Shown: positions 22,912 through 33,172, counted from the stretch's first letter. The stretch: DNA of 64,000 bases from Bacteroidales bacterium (GCA_017480225.1 JAFVBB010000018.1:124001-188000), one strand, 5' to 3'. Notes: generated by a model from the letters alone, not told the origin. A program made the numbers and translations.

Positions 22912-23664
22912 ATGGACAAGGCGTGGAGCCATAACACGAGGCATTCATTGTCGCGCGTCGTTGCGATTGCCACTCTGCTTCTGGCTTTGCCGCTTTCGAT
23001 CCGGGCGCAGGGCCAGATGGCCAATTTGGGCGCTTTCGACCGGAAGTTGCTGCATTATGGCATACAGGTGGGCTATACGCAAAGCAAGTTCGACCTTCAC
23101 TTCAGCGATGACGCACAGTTGCGGCAGACGCTTCAGGGCGTCACGTCGTACTACGAGCGAGGCTTCCACATTGCGGTGGTGGGCGACTTGCGGCTGGGCA
23201 AATGGTTGAACCTGCGTGCGCTGCCAGGTGTGACACTGGTGACACGCAATGTAAGCTACTCGTGGGAGGAGCAGTACCTGTCGCTCCATCATTCGCTGGA
23301 ACAAGCCCGCACGGTAGAGTCGGTGTATGGAGACCTGCCTATTGAATTAAAGTACAGAGCTGTGCGCTACGGCAACTTTCGCCCGTACGTCACCGCAGGG
23401 GCGTCGTATGGTTTCGACTTCGCGTCGCTGCGCAAAAATCGTAACCGAACAAACCAGGCCATAATTAGATTAGGAGCCAGCGACCTGCGCTACACAATGG
23501 GTGTCGGCTTCGATTTCTTCCTGCGTTACATCAAGTTTGCCATAGAAATGAAGATGAACTTAGGTGTGATTGACCTCAAGGTAGACGACCCGGATGTGTA
23601 TATTTCCTCGTTCGACTACCTGCGCACCCGGACATTCATGCTCAGTTTTACATTCGAAGGATGA
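22912..23664 (+). CDS. porT: PorT-like outer membrane beta-barrel protein
   Basis: 250 residues, with a signal peptide ending IRAQG and a barrel-type body of alternating strands. The N-terminal FDRKLLHYGIQVGYTQSKFDLHFSDD and LSFTFEG at the end resemble PorT, an outer-membrane part of the type IX secretion machinery of Bacteroidetes. A TTG immediately precedes the ATG; the ATG is chosen. No other type IX gene is in the window. It overlaps rsmG by four bases (ATGA), a pairing that recurs in Bacteroidales. The alternative is a generic porin-family PorT-like protein. Confidence 0.8.
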   Translation: MDKAWSHNTRHSLSRVVAIATLLLALPLSIRAQGQMANLGAFDRKLLHYGIQVGYTQSKFDLHFSDDAQLRQTLQGVTSYYERGFHIAVVGDLRLGKWLNLRALPGVTLVTRNVSYSWEEQYLSLHHSLEQARTVESVYGDLPIELKYRAVRYGNFRPYVTAGASYGFDFASLRKNRNRTNQAIIRLGASDLRYTMGVGFDFFLRYIKFAIEMKMNLGVIDLKVDDPDVYISSFDYLRTRTFMLSFTFEG

Positions 23665-24287
23665 TTGACAATATTATCAAGTATTTTCCGAGCCTGACGA
23701 AAAGGCAGCTTGAACAGTATGAGGCCATGTTGCCACTGTATGAGGAGTGGAATGCGAAAATAAATGTAATATCGCGGCGCGACATGGAGCATTTCTATGA
23801 GCACCATGTGCTTCACTCGCTGGCAATAGCAAAGGTAATCTGTTTCTCGCCAATGACCGAGGTGCTTGACCTGGGCACTGGCGGCGGTTTCCCAGGTGTG
23901 CCACTTGCGGTGATGTTCCCCGATTGCAGGTTTACACTTGTCGACTCTATTGGGAAGAAGATAAAGGTGGTGAGTGATGTTGTCAGTCGGTTAGGGCTTA
24001 CTAACACGAAAGCCATTCAGGCGAGGGCAGAGCAGATGGACGGTGAGTTCGATTTTGTGGTATCAAGGGCTGTGACGACGCTGGGCGAGTTTGTCCCCTG
24101 GGTGCGTGGCAAAATATCAAGGGCGCAGTATAATCCATTGCGCAACGGTATCCTGTACCTCAAGGGTGGCGATTTGGAGCAAGAGCTGCACCCATTCCGT
24201 CACAAGGTTCGCACATGGGATATTAGCGACTATTTCGAAGAGGAATACTTCGACACCAAAAAGGTAATCTACCTTCCGTTGTCCTAA
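23661..24287 (+). CDS. rsmG: 16S rRNA m7G527 methyltransferase RsmG
   Basis: 208-residue SAM-dependent methyltransferase acting on G527 of 16S rRNA; loss gives low-level streptomycin resistance in other bacteria. Seen: [15 protein letters not shown], the SAM motif [30 protein letters not shown], and VVSRAVTTL. The start codon sits inside the porT stop. Its stop codon overlaps that of moxR on the other strand by three bases (24284-24287), so the two transcripts end tail-to-tail with no terminator between. Confidence 0.96.
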   Translation: MIDNIIKYFPSLTKRQLEQYEAMLPLYEEWNAKINVISRRDMEHFYEHHVLHSLAIAKVICFSPMTEVLDLGTGGGFPGVPLAVMFPDCRFTLVDSIGKKIKVVSDVVSRLGLTNTKAIQARAEQMDGEFDFVVSRAVTTLGEFVPWVRGKISRAQYNPLRNGILYLKGGDLEQELHPFRHKVRTWDISDYFEEEYFDTKKVIYLPLS

Positions 24288-25231
24288 TTTTTTGCCTGCT
24301 TGATCAGATCGAGCACAATGGCATCAGTGGTGATGCCTTCGGCCTCGGCAAGGTAGGTACGCACCAGTCGGTGGCGCAGCACATTCAAGGCCACGGCGTC
24401 AACGTCCTCGCCATCAGGGGAGTATTTGCCGTTGATTGCCGCGTGGCAGCGTGCGCCGATAATCAAGTATTGCGACGCTCTCGGCCCTGCACCCCAAGAG
24501 ATGTATTTGTTTTCTTGATTGCGGGTCGAAGTCACCAATCGTACTGCATACTCCACCACGTTGTCGGCCACGGGCATACGACGGATGGCTTTTTGAGTGG
24601 CCAGTATCTGTTCTGCGTCAAGCACCTGCGTGAGCTCGGCTGACTGGTCAATGGTGGTTTGCTTCACTATTCGTACCTCCTCGTCAAATGACGGATAGTC
24701 GAGCCTGACGTTGAACATAAACCTGTCGAGCTGCGCCTCCGGCAGTGGATATGTTCCCTCTTGCTCGATGGGGTTTTGCGTGGCAAGAACAAAGAATGGG
24801 TTTGGAAGTTCGTAGGTTGTGCCGTGTGCCGTCACGCGGTGTTCCTGCATGGCCTCAAGCAGTGCGGCCTGTGTTTTTGGCGGGGTGCGGTTAATCTCGT
24901 CGGCCAACACGATGCCGGCAAAGACTGGACCACGTACAAACTTGAATTCGCGGTTGCTGTCGAGTATCTCGCTTCCTGTTATGTCGCTCGGCATGAGGTC
25001 AGGCGTGAACTGAATGCGGGCAAAAGAAAGACCAAGTGTGCGGGCAAGCGTGCTGACCATAAGTGTTTTCGCAAGCCCTGGCACACCAAGCAGCAGACAA
25101 TGTCCCTCAGCGAGTACAGAGAGAAGCAGGCTGTCCACAGCCTCGTCTTGCCCCACAATAACCTTGCCTATTTCTTTTTTCAGCAGGCTGTATTTTTCAA
25201 CCAGTTGGTCGAGCTGTTCTTTGTCGTTCAT
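24284..25231 (-). CDS. MoxR family AAA+ ATPase
   Basis: 315 residues from [15 protein letters not shown] at 25231. Walker [11 protein letters not shown] near 50, [15 protein letters not shown], Walker [22 protein letters not shown], and sensor [28 protein letters not shown] identify the MoxR branch. These ATPases act as chaperones with von Willebrand-domain proteins in envelope or stress functions. Usual partners (DUF58 and VWA genes) are not seen here; instead it ends an operon of periplasmic peptidyl-prolyl isomerases, 5 bp after surA. Confidence 0.93.
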   Translation of the reverse strand: MNDKEQLDQLVEKYSLLKKEIGKVIVGQDEAVDSLLLSVLAEGHCLLLGVPGLAKTLMVSTLARTLGLSFARIQFTPDLMPSDITGSEILDSNREFKFVRGPVFAGIVLADEINRTPPKTQAALLEAMQEHRVTAHGTTYELPNPFFVLATQNPIEQEGTYPLPEAQLDRFMFNVRLDYPSFDEEVRIVKQTTIDQSAELTQVLDAEQILATQKAIRRMPVADNVVEYAVRLVTSTRNQENKYISWGAGPRASQYLIIGARCHAAINGKYSPDGEDVDAVALNVLRHRLVRTYLAEAEGITTDAIVLDLIKQAKN

Positions 25232-25236
25232 GTTTT

Positions 25237-26592
25237 CTACTTGAGGTTTTCGAACACGCAGTCCTTGTATTCGTCGGCAAGCCGTATGTAGGTAATGTCC
25301 ATTTGTTTCCTGGCCCACTTGGTCATCTCTTTTTGCTTGGCATTGGCCAGGGCGGCGTTGTAGATGGCATCGTAGTCATCGGCCAGATTGGCACGGTGAG
25401 CAGGGTGCTTCTTGTTGAGGCGAATCAGTCTGTAGGCATCACGATTGTCTTCGGTTTTCATTGGCAGGGCGTTGCTGATATCGCCCTCGTCCATGCCCTG
25501 CACACCGACGTTATAGTAGTTTTTGTCAAGTGCCGCACGGTCGAAGCGAGGGGTACCATCAGCAGGATTGGTTGCGGTGCCGCCTTGCTTGGCATTTGAG
25601 GCTGTGCTGTATTGTTTGGCAGCCTCCTCGAAGGTGATTGTTCCCTTCTTTATCTCGGCAGCAAGGCTGTCGAGGGTCATACGGGCACGCAGCAAATCGT
25701 CGGCCGATACCTGCGGTGTAATCAGAATGTGGCGCACGTTGACGTTGTTGCCGCGGCGTTCAATGAGTTGGAGAATATGGAAGCCAAACTTCGACTCGAT
25801 TATCGGGCTTACCTCGCCAGGCTTGAGCGCAAAAGCCGCGCTTTCAAACTCAGACACCATCTCGCCGCGTGTGAAGAAACCTGTCTCTCCTCCGTTTTTG
25901 GCCGTGCCCCTGTCCTGCGAGTAGAGGGTGGCCAACATGGCGAACTTCTCGCCGTTGAGCACACGTTCACGTAGTTCGGCAAGCTGTATGCGCACACGGT
26001 CACGCTCTTCTTCCGACACAGTGGGCTGAAGCTCTATCTCCGACATTTCGTAGCGCTCGGGTATCTCCGGCAGACTGTCGGAAGGCAGAGAGTTGAAGAA
26101 CTCGCTAACCTCCAGCGGCGTTACCTTGATGTCGCTGGTCATACGATACTGTACGTACTGCACAATCAGTGCGTTTCTCACCATTCGCTCATACTGTTCC
26201 TTGAGCTCGTCGTAGGTGAAGCCCGTGGCCTCGCGCAGTCCCTCACGGCTGCCATACTGGCGCATGTCGTTCTTCAAGAAGTTCTGCACGTACTCGTCAA
26301 TCTCTTCCTTCTGTATGTCCTTGTCCACGCTGTCTATCTCTCCTTTATGGAGCATCAGCTGGTTGAGGATAAGGTTCTCCAGAATGCTGCATTTGCTCGA
26401 GGGGTCGATCTTGCCGCCCGACTGCATTTTCATCTGTGCGTAGGCACGCTCAATGTCGGAGTACTTGATAATGTTGCGTCCCACTACTGCCGCCACACCG
26501 TCGAGTGTCACTTCCTGAGCCTTGAGTGGCATGGCTGCCGAGAGGAATGCCAGCAGCAGTGATGCTATTATTGCCAGTTGTGTTCTTTTCAT
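25237..26592 (-). CDS. surA: Periplasmic chaperone/peptidyl-prolyl isomerase SurA
   Basis: 451 residues with a signal peptide ending PLKAQ. A SurA N-terminal domain ([34 protein letters not shown]) is followed by two parvulin domains: the first around 170-280 ([29 protein letters not shown], then [10 protein letters not shown]) and the second around 285-390 ([19 protein letters not shown]). It probably escorts outer-membrane barrel proteins. It overlaps the preceding lipoprotein gene by four bases and is followed by moxR. Confidence 0.93.
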   Translation of the reverse strand: MKRTQLAIIASLLLAFLSAAMPLKAQEVTLDGVAAVVGRNIIKYSDIERAYAQMKMQSGGKIDPSSKCSILENLILNQLMLHKGEIDSVDKDIQKEEIDEYVQNFLKNDMRQYGSREGLREATGFTYDELKEQYERMVRNALIVQYVQYRMTSDIKVTPLEVSEFFNSLPSDSLPEIPERYEMSEIELQPTVSEEERDRVRIQLAELRERVLNGEKFAMLATLYSQDRGTAKNGGETGFFTRGEMVSEFESAAFALKPGEVSPIIESKFGFHILQLIERRGNNVNVRHILITPQVSADDLLRARMTLDSLAAEIKKGTITFEEAAKQYSTASNAKQGGTATNPADGTPRFDRAALDKNYYNVGVQGMDEGDISNALPMKTEDNRDAYRLIRLNKKHPAHRANLADDYDAIYNAALANAKQKEMTKWARKQMDITYIRLADEYKDCVFENLK

Positions 26593-27437
26593 AAATATCT
26601 TTTCACGTTGTCGCTGTTTTCTGCCTCGTTGAGCAGGTCGGCCTGCATGTGCTGCAGTATCTCCGATTTGCGATGGTTAAGTATCAGTGAACGGATGTTG
26701 TCGCTTTGCAGCTCTATTGGTGAGATGTCGCCGCTTGGCTTGTATTCTATTATTCTTGCCAGGTACGTGACCTCGCCGTCGTCGACGCTGATTGTCTTGT
26801 GTTGCCGCAGGTATGAGTCTTCGTCGGTGGTTGTGACCGGCACCGCACGCTGCAGTGTGTGGAATGGTATCCAGCTCACGGCGTCAAACGACCCGGCCAG
26901 CCCCGCCTGTGTGGCCGCTTCTTCCAAAGCCACCACCTCGCTGTCCTCGAAGTGTTGTTTATACATCATGCCTTTCATCTTTGCAAGCGACGGCGACTTG
27001 GCTGGCACGGCCACATAGACGGCCTTTACGATTGCATAGCGCAGGCGGAAGTCTTCGCGGTGGCTTTCGTAGTAGTCGGCCACCTGCTGCTGGGTTACAA
27101 TGGTGTCGAGCAACTGGCTCACAATCTGCTGCTCGTAAGCATAGGTGATCAGACTGTTCTTATAGTCGCGCAACTGGCGGTCGAAGTTGTCGGTGATGTT
27201 CTTCTCCGCTTTCGACAGGATGACGGTCTGTCGTATCCATTGCTCAATGTAGTTGTCGACTATAGTCGCGCTGTCCTCTGATGCCACTCCTTCACCCACC
27301 AGTCCGTCGAGGTCGGAGCGGTGCAGCTCGTGGCCGTATACAACCGCCACCAGCGGCGAGCGGTCGTTGCCGTTGCTGCACGCCGTTGCCAGCAGTGCGG
27401 CCAATGCAATGCTACAGAGGAATGGCCTGCAGGGCAT
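26589..27437 (-). CDS. SurA-N-like chaperone lipoprotein
   Basis: 282 residues. The signal sequence ends in lipobox ATAC at Cys20, so it is probably lipidated. The body is helical and resembles the SurA/PpiD chaperone core (VDNYIEQWIRQTVILSKAEKN, QQQVADYYESHREDFRLRYAIVKAVYV), but the parvulin catalytic domain pattern (HIL, GGxxG, GYHII) is missing, so isomerase activity is doubtful. It overlaps its upstream neighbour by 26 bp and surA by four bases, indicating translational coupling in the three-chaperone block. Confidence 0.75.
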   Translation of the reverse strand: MPCRPFLCSIALAALLATACSNGNDRSPLVAVVYGHELHRSDLDGLVGEGVASEDSATIVDNYIEQWIRQTVILSKAEKNITDNFDRQLRDYKNSLITYAYEQQIVSQLLDTIVTQQQVADYYESHREDFRLRYAIVKAVYVAVPAKSPSLAKMKGMMYKQHFEDSEVVALEEAATQAGLAGSFDAVSWIPFHTLQRAVPVTTTDEDSYLRQHKTISVDDGEVTYLARIIEYKPSGDISPIELQSDNIRSLILNHRKSEILQHMQADLLNEAENSDNVKRYL

Positions 27438-29517
27438 TGTTGTTGATCTTGATGTTGTAACGGCGGCGCAGGCTCATGTTGAGTTCCTGCTCCACTTCGT
27501 TCTGCCATGAGTTGAGGTAGTAGCCCCGAGCCTCCACCATGCCTTTCAGCGACCGTGGCAGCACCTCTTCCACAACCACCATGCGGTAGCTACCGTCGTC
27601 GTTGGTGTGGATGTACACGCCCTCCTGCCACTCGTCGGCAGCAAGCAGCGACTGCTTGGTTTGCTCCACCAGCTCGGAGCTTACCTTCAGTCCGTCGGTG
27701 ATCTTCTTTTTCAGTGCCTCGCGCAGCGCACTGCTGCCACCTTTCTTCCGCAGGTTCTTCTCTGCCAGCTTGCGCGCGGCCGATGGTTTCAGAACCTTGT
27801 CGGAGGCGATGTCTACCAGCGTCAGTCTGGCGCGTGGGTGGAAGAAGAAGACGCTGTCTTCCGGGTTGTCGAGGCTTTTCTTCACGCTTTCGCGGGCATA
27901 GAAGCTGGCGAAGCCCAGGGTGTCCTGCACGGCTTTGCGCCATATCATGGTGTCGTTGTAGTTGAAGATTATCAGCCCACGGCGGTACTCGTCCACTATG
28001 CGGGCGAAGTCGGGGTAGTCGCGCTCCAGGTCGCGGTCGGCACAGTCTATGGCCACGCTGTCCACAAAGTTGTCGTAAGCCTCGTGCACGTATATCTCGA
28101 TGTTCTTGAGTGTGCTTTTCTTCTGGTGCGCGTCGATGTAGCGTGCCACGTCGAGCGACGTGTACCTGCGGCCTTGTGCCACCACCAGGGCGGTGGTGTC
28201 GGTGAAAAGGCTTGCGTCGAATGTCCAGCGCCCCTGGTACACGGTGTCGCCCACGTTGTGCATCAGCTCTGCCAGCGAGGCCTGCATGGGCTGAGCCTCG
28301 CCTTTGCGCGCTTTCCTGCCCTTGGGCAGCGGTGCGGGTGTCGTGGTGCGGTCCACAACGACGTATTTGGCACGGCAGCTGGCCGCGAACTTCTTGCGCG
28401 AGTTCTCGCCGCGCGGGTCGCGGGCCATGCGCTGGCGGTAGAAGTTCTCCAGGTCGTTGGCCGGGGGCAGCGTGTCGCGCTTCACCAGCTGGATGATGTG
28501 CCATCCATACTGGGTGAAGAATGGGCGGCTGTATTCGCCTGGCTGAAGCGTGGCCAGCTTGTGGATGTATTCCACCGGCAGCTGCGTGAGGCTCGCGTCG
28601 GGGATAATGCCGCCGTTGTTGGCCGTGCTCTTGTCGTCGCTTTGGCGGGCGGCCTGGGCGAATGACACGCCTTCCTGCAGACGGTTGTAGATCAACCCTA
28701 TCTCTCCCTTGCGCTGGGTCGAGTCGGGGCTTTGCAGCCATATATGGGCCATTGTCACCCGTCCGTACAGCCCTTCCACCTTGTCAAGCAACTTGATGAT
28801 GTGGTAGCCGTAGCGGGTGCGCACCGGCCGGCTCACCTCGCCCACCTTTAGCGCATAGGCGGCATTCTCGAAGGGGTACACCATGTCGAACACCGAGAAG
28901 TAGCCCAGCTCGCCCTCGTTGGCGTTATACGGCGCGCCAGGGCGCTGCTCTGAGTAGTAGCTGGCGGCCACGCTGTGGAAGTCCTCGCCGCCCTCTGTTA
29001 TTCGGCGGTAGAGCTCGTTGGCTTTGTCCAGGTATTTCTGCGTGTCGGCCTCGCCAGCGTAGAAGGGCACTTGCACCAGTATGTGCGCCGCGCGCAGCGA
29101 GTAGTGGTTGCGCTCGTAGGCCTCGGCCATGAGGCGGCGCAGCTCGGCGGAGTCGATGAGGTAGGGCGCGGCCAGGTCGCGGCGGTAGTGCGCCAGCTCC
29201 TTGCGCAGCCCGGCTGTGGTGTCGAGCCCGAGGCGGTGGGCGTCGGCCAGCTTTGCCCTGAAGATGGCGTAGAGCTGCACGTACTCGTCGAATGCCTCGC
29301 GCTTCTCCTGCGTCGTGAGGTCGCCGCGGCTCATCTGTGCCCCGAGGGCCGAGTTGTAGTCGCGCATGAACTCACTCATGTATATCTTCTCGCCGCCCAC
29401 CTCCATCACGGGCAGCTCCCTCTTGCCGTCGTCCTGCGCCTGCGCGCCGAGCGGCAGGCAGAGCATCGCGGCCATGCCTGCCACGGCGGCCTTGCTTCTC
29501 AGTTTGTTCATCGTCAT
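27412..29517 (-). CDS. Large periplasmic peptidyl-prolyl isomerase, two parvulin domains
   Basis: 701 residues with a signal peptide ending GAQAQ. The N-terminal chaperone part (EFMRDYNSALGAQMSRGDLTTQEKREAFDEYVQLY region) is followed by parvulin domain 1 near 140-250 (RAAHILVQVPF, GELGYFSVFDMVYPFENAAYALKVGEVSRPV, RYGYHIIKLLD) and domain 2 near 255-350 (VTMAHIWLQSP, GWHIIQLVKRD), then 350 residues of unassigned helical sequence. Two in-frame starts (29517, 29511) cannot be told apart. It is the second gene after guaB (49-bp gap). This order of guaB followed by three PPIase-like genes is familiar in Bacteroidales. Confidence 0.88.
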   Translation of the reverse strand: MTMNKLRSKAAVAGMAAMLCLPLGAQAQDDGKRELPVMEVGGEKIYMSEFMRDYNSALGAQMSRGDLTTQEKREAFDEYVQLYAIFRAKLADAHRLGLDTTAGLRKELAHYRRDLAAPYLIDSAELRRLMAEAYERNHYSLRAAHILVQVPFYAGEADTQKYLDKANELYRRITEGGEDFHSVAASYYSEQRPGAPYNANEGELGYFSVFDMVYPFENAAYALKVGEVSRPVRTRYGYHIIKLLDKVEGLYGRVTMAHIWLQSPDSTQRKGEIGLIYNRLQEGVSFAQAARQSDDKSTANNGGIIPDASLTQLPVEYIHKLATLQPGEYSRPFFTQYGWHIIQLVKRDTLPPANDLENFYRQRMARDPRGENSRKKFAASCRAKYVVVDRTTTPAPLPKGRKARKGEAQPMQASLAELMHNVGDTVYQGRWTFDASLFTDTTALVVAQGRRYTSLDVARYIDAHQKKSTLKNIEIYVHEAYDNFVDSVAIDCADRDLERDYPDFARIVDEYRRGLIIFNYNDTMIWRKAVQDTLGFASFYARESVKKSLDNPEDSVFFFHPRARLTLVDIASDKVLKPSAARKLAEKNLRKKGGSSALREALKKKITDGLKVSSELVEQTKQSLLAADEWQEGVYIHTNDDGSYRMVVVEEVLPRSLKGMVEARGYYLNSWQNEVEQELNMSLRRRYNIKINNNALQAIPL

Positions 29518-29566
29518 GTGTCGTCGTTGATGTGATGTTCAGCCCCTGCCCGTCGGTGTTTGCACG

Positions 29567-31039
29567 TTAGCGCGAGTAGTTGGGCGCCTCGCGGGTGATG
29601 GCTATGTCGTGCGGGTGGCTTTCGGTGCGTCCGGCGTCGGTGATGCGGATGAACCTTGCGCGCTGCAGGTCGGCTATACTGGCGCTGCCGGTGTAGCCCA
29701 TGCCTGCTTTGAGGCCGCCCACCATCTGGTAGAGCACCTCGCCCAGCGTGCCTTTGTAGGGCACGCGCCCCACCACGCCTTCCGGCACCAGCTTCTTGGC
29801 GTCGGTCTCCTTGTCCTGGAAGTAGCGGTCCTTCGAGCCGCTCTGCATGGCCTCCAGGCTGCCCATGCCACGGTAGCTCTTGAACTTGCGCCCCTCGTAG
29901 ATGATTGTCTCGCCCGGCGCCTCGTCCACTCCGGCCACCAGCGAGCCCACCATCACCGAGCTGGCTCCTGCCGCCAGCGCCTTGACGATGTCGCCGCTGT
30001 AGCGTATGCCGCCGTCGGCTATTATCGGCACGTCGAAGCCGCACTGCTTCAGCGCCCCGGCCACTTCGCACACCGCCGTCAGCTGCGGCACGCCGATGCC
30101 CGCCACTATGCGTGTGGAGCATATCGAGCCCGGCCCAATGCCCACCTTTATGGCGTCGGCACCGGCCTCGGCCAGCATGATGGCCGCCTCGCCGGTGGCG
30201 ATGTTGCCCACCACCACGTCGATGCCGGCATATGTAGACTTCACCTTCTTCAGCGCCTCGACCACGCGTATCGAGTGCCCGTGGGCGGTGTCAATCACAA
30301 TGGCGTCGGCACCTGCCTTCACCAGCGCGTCCACACGCTCCATCATGTCGGGCGTGATGCCCACACCGGCGGCCACGCGCAGGCGGCCGTTGCTGTCCTT
30401 GCAGGCATTGGGGCGCTCCTTGGTCTTCATGATGTCGCGGTAGGTGATGAGACCCATGAACTGGCCCGCCTTGTTCACCACGGGCAGCTTCTCTATCTTG
30501 TGCTGCTGCAGTATGTCCGTCGCCTCGGCGAAGGTTGTGCCCTCGTGGGTCGTTATCAGCTTGGTGATCATTATTTCGTTCAGCGGGCGCTCCATGTCGC
30601 GCTCGAAGCGTAGGTCGCGGTTGGTCACCATGCCTATCAGCATCTTGTTGCTGTCCACTATCGGTATGCCGCCGATGCCGTACTCCTCCATCAGCCGCAG
30701 CGCGTCCTTCACCTTGGCGTCCTTGTCGAGCGTCACAGGGTCGATGATCATGCCGTTCTCGGCGCGCTTCACCTTGCGCACCTCGTTGGCCTGGCGCTCT
30801 ATGCTCATGTTCTTGTGCAGCACTCCTATGCCGCCCTCCTGCGCCATGCCTATGGCCATGGCCGCCTCGGTCACGGTGTCCATAGCCGCGCTCACCAGCG
30901 GCGTGTTGAGCATTATGTTCTTCGAAAAACGCGAGGCAACCGTCACCTCGCGCGGCAGCACCTCGCTGTAGGCGGGCACTAACAGCACGTCGTCATAAGT
31001 GAGGCCTTCGCCGATGAATTTGGTGGTGTCTGTATACAT
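29567..31039 (-). CDS. guaB: IMP dehydrogenase
   Basis: 490-residue enzyme oxidising IMP to XMP with NAD, the committed step of GMP synthesis. Features: [19 protein letters not shown], tandem CBS domains (about 95-210), [25 protein letters not shown] with the catalytic Cys near 307, [18 protein letters not shown], and [15 protein letters not shown], with a C-terminal flap [10 protein letters not shown]. It is the first gene of the leftward operon carrying the chaperones. A TAACTTTG promoter lies 38 bp upstream. Confidence 0.97.
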   Translation of the reverse strand: MYTDTTKFIGEGLTYDDVLLVPAYSEVLPREVTVASRFSKNIMLNTPLVSAAMDTVTEAAMAIGMAQEGGIGVLHKNMSIERQANEVRKVKRAENGMIIDPVTLDKDAKVKDALRLMEEYGIGGIPIVDSNKMLIGMVTNRDLRFERDMERPLNEIMITKLITTHEGTTFAEATDILQQHKIEKLPVVNKAGQFMGLITYRDIMKTKERPNACKDSNGRLRVAAGVGITPDMMERVDALVKAGADAIVIDTAHGHSIRVVEALKKVKSTYAGIDVVVGNIATGEAAIMLAEAGADAIKVGIGPGSICSTRIVAGIGVPQLTAVCEVAGALKQCGFDVPIIADGGIRYSGDIVKALAAGASSVMVGSLVAGVDEAPGETIIYEGRKFKSYRGMGSLEAMQSGSKDRYFQDKETDAKKLVPEGVVGRVPYKGTLGEVLYQMVGGLKAGMGYTGSASIADLQRARFIRITDAGRTESHPHDIAITREAPNYSR

Positions 31040-31076
31040 ACTACGCTGTGGTTTGTTATCGTGTTATAATAAATTG

Positions 31077-31084
31077 CAAAGTTA
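31077..31084 (-). promoter_or_regulatory. Putative guaB operon promoter
   Basis: TAACTTTG on the minus strand, 38 bp before the guaB ATG; matches the -7 consensus. No clear -33 box. The rest of the gap up to 31430 shows no gene. Confidence 0.5.
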
Positions 31085-31434
31085 CGAATTTTCCGCAAAA
31101 CAGGCAAGAAAAAATGCCCTGCCGTCTGCTTTCCGCAGTGAGTCAATTCATTGTGGGCTTGCGCTGTGCTGCCATGCGCCTTGTCCCGCCCGCCTTTGGC
31201 GCGGCTCACGGCGTCTCTTTGCTCCACTTTGCCATCCCTGCAGGCGCCGCCGGCCATGGTTTCTGGAACACTGTTGCATAGATACGGATTAATTCCATTT
31301 TCCAACCAATACATTTGTCTGTTTTAGTATGTTGTTATCGTATTGCTATTCAGTGTGTTATGGAATGTTTTATGTTGCAAATGGCTGTATATTGCTGAAA
31401 ATCAGCATGACAGGGCATTGAGGCAATGTCAACA

Positions 31435-31537
31435 CCGTCTGTTCTTCGATTGTTCTCCGATTGTTCTTCGATTGTTCTTCGATTTAGTATCGGAGAACAA
31501 TCGAAGAACAATCGGAGAACAATCGAAAAACAGGCGG
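31435..31537. repeat. 103-bp palindromic repeat, copy 3
   Basis: Arms of 49 bp around TTAGT. The left arm is identical to that of copy 1; the right arm has two changes near its end (CAGGCGG, AAAAAC). It is preceded by GGCAATGTCAACA. It lies between the guaB promoter region and a small leftward gene. Confidence 0.95.
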
Positions 31538-31572
31538 CCGTGACGCGTCCCTGCCGGGGTGTGTCCTGCAAT

Positions 31573-31609
31573 AAAAAAAGCGCCCGCATGTTCGTGGGCG
31601 CTTTTTTTT
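31573..31609 (-). terminator. Bidirectional intrinsic terminator
   Basis: AAAAAAAGCGCCC and GGGCGCTTTTTTT flank a 10-nt loop; strong in both directions. It lies directly at the stop codon of the 62-residue leftward gene, supporting that gene as real. Confidence 0.9.
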
Positions 31610-31797
31610 CACCAGGCGTTTTGTACATCCTGAATCGTCTGGGCCATCTTGTCTGATACTGTGCTGTCGGCATCACTGTCGTAGATTGTCGTCGATCTCG
31701 TGATTTTTACCCCTCTCTCGTTTTCAGCTTCCGCGACGAAGGTTTTCTTTCCTTCGCCCAGGTCGATGGTGTACGTTCCTGTCAATCTGTTTGACAT
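31609..31797 (-). CDS. Small hypothetical protein (62 aa)
   Basis: Starts MSNRLTGTYTIDLGEGKKTF and continues with alternating charged and hydrophobic residues that suggest a small beta-sheet followed by a helix (DKMAQTIQDVQNAW). No family recognised and no signal peptide. Its support is contextual: a strong terminator at its stop and a shared promoter module about 285 bp upstream that also precedes two other leftward transcription units. The leader between promoter and start is unusually long. Confidence 0.5.
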   Translation of the reverse strand: MSNRLTGTYTIDLGEGKKTFVAEAENERGVKITRSTTIYDSDADSTVSDKMAQTIQDVQNAW

Positions 31798-32041
31798 AGT
31801 CTTCCGTGGCCGTTTTATCCTGTTGCCCCTTCAGTTTTTTTGTCGTCAAGCCCACCAGTGCCGATTGGGCGTTGTGAAAAAAACGAAGCGTGGCACTGGT
31901 TTATACCACTTCTGTCAATCGTAGGTCGTGAGAATTACCTTTGTCAGTAGATGTGAAAAACAGCCCACGCTGTACGCGCGAACCCTTATACCCACCCTGC
32001 TGACATTTTGGAATTTCTCACGTTCACGATTGTCAGAGTAA

Positions 32042-32219
32042 AGCATAACGCTCCGTTGTTTCGCTGTCGAAACCGGGCGCAAAGGTACACACATTTTCCG
32101 ATGTGGCAAAAAATATTTTGGCTTACGCAATATTATTGGCGCGTGTTTGGGGCAATATCAATGTTAAATACCCGTTAATATCGGGTAGGTTTTCGTGGAA
32201 GTTGCATGTAGCCCATACA
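32042..32219. repeat. Divergent promoter module, copy 1
   Basis: About 178 bp nearly colinear with 34162-34340 and, more weakly, with 40638-40775. It contains the leftward promoter below, the inverted repeat TACCCG/CGGGTA (likely an operator) near 32169-32187, and a conserved right end CCCATACA. In copies 2 and 3 a transketolase 5' fragment follows on the right; here it does not. 32220-32411 holds only a weak GGGACA/TGTCCC hairpin at 32358-32380. Confidence 0.85.
32080..32110 (-). promoter_or_regulatory. Leftward promoter of module copy 1
   Basis: On the minus strand, TTTG, 19 bp, TACCTTTG: a textbook Bacteroidetes promoter. The transcript begins with a TTTCG/CGAAA mini-hairpin, and nearer the gene has a 9-bp stem ACCAGTGCC/GGCACTGGT. 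Confidence 0.8.
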
Positions 32220-32411
32220 CGAAGGAATGTCCGCCGTTATTCGATGAAGAATAAGTGTTGTAATACCGCTTTGCAGATGCAAGCAATAACAACTGGGTAA
32301 TGGTGCGAAAAACCCTCGACCAAAAGGTAAAGATAAGTAAAAAAAAGCATTAAAAATGGGACACCTTTCGTAGATGTCCCCTAAAAGTGGAGTAACTTGT
32401 TCACAACTTAG

Positions 32412-32720
32412 CTACCATATTGTTGCTCCAGTCCAATAACCATCACAATAACCCTCTCTATGTCCATCTCTGTATCCCTCGCCATATCCCGCATAATATC
32501 CGTTGGCATAGCCCTTTTTAAGCCCATCATCATATCCCTCGTTGTAGCCGTCGTCATCTCCACGGCAATATCCATGAGCCTCTCCCTCCTCGTAGCCTCT
32601 TGAATTGTGCTTTTCGTACTGCGACTGGACGTGTGTATATATCCCGGCAGTAATTATTGTGGTCAAGAGCAATATCGAGGCCGGTAGTATAATGCGCAGC
32701 TTATTTGTTGGTGTGTTCAT
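32412..32720 (-). CDS. Small membrane-anchored Gly-Tyr repeat protein
   Basis: 102 residues from MNTPTNKLRI at 32720. One transmembrane helix (about residues 9-28, IILPASILLLTTIITAGIY) is followed by a soluble tail made of about ten irregular repeats of G-Y/H-x2-G (GYEEGEAHGYCRGDDDGYNEGY and on). Such repeats resemble the Yae1-type deca-GX3 pattern in spacing only. It overlaps the preceding gene by 20 bp and is the last gene of a three-gene membrane operon. AT-rich compared with the core genes. Function unknown. Confidence 0.6.
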   Translation of the reverse strand: MNTPTNKLRIILPASILLLTTIITAGIYTHVQSQYEKHNSRGYEEGEAHGYCRGDDDGYNEGYDDGLKKGYANGYYAGYGEGYRDGHREGYCDGYWTGATIW

Positions 32721-33168
32721 TTTCTTTGCGCTTCTGTCTGATTGCACCCCATGCACAGAAAAAGCCTAAATATACAACACCAAGGAGTAAATTGCCTATA
32801 TAGTCATCATCTTTCTCATGTATGAAAAAGATAAAGAAGATTATGGTCGCTGCAAAAAGGAAGAATCCCATAAGATTGTCTACAATTTTGCCACGTTGGA
32901 AGTACAATAGCCTGTAGGACAACCATAGGATTAGTGCAATACAAAAAATCCATGGTGCAATACCTTCCTGATTACGTGTCCAAAACGACATGGCCAGCAT
33001 ACCAGCGTCGATGACGTAGTGGACTATCCGGAATGCTGTGTTTATGCCATCCATTTGTTGTGGTGTTGGTGCACGACTGGTTGTTGGGTTGAGCTGTGTG
33101 AATTTCGCACCCAATTGGGAGGATCTGGATTCGCTAACTTCCATCAAATCATCGTCAATTTCTGCCAT
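32701..33168 (-). CDS. Four-helix membrane protein of unknown function
   Basis: 155 residues. After about 50 polar residues come hydrophobic segments near 49-62, 72-88, 99-115 and 124-142, so probably four membrane helices, with an acidic N-terminus (MAEIDDDLMEVSES) and a basic C-terminus (RQKRKENEHTNK) on the cytoplasmic side. No recognised family. Placed 4 bp after its upstream partner and overlapping the Gly-Tyr repeat protein, so the three are probably co-expressed. Confidence 0.6.
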   Translation of the reverse strand: MAEIDDDLMEVSESRSSQLGAKFTQLNPTTSRAPTPQQMDGINTAFRIVHYVIDAGMLAMSFWTRNQEGIAPWIFCIALILWLSYRLLYFQRGKIVDNLMGFFLFAATIIFFIFFIHEKDDDYIGNLLLGVVYLGFFCAWGAIRQKRKENEHTNK

Positions 33169-33172
33169 AATG

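Noticed and set aside
31915..32130. 71-codon leftward open frame
   Set aside because: It starts upstream of the module copy 1 promoter and runs through it; no homologous frame is kept in copy 2.
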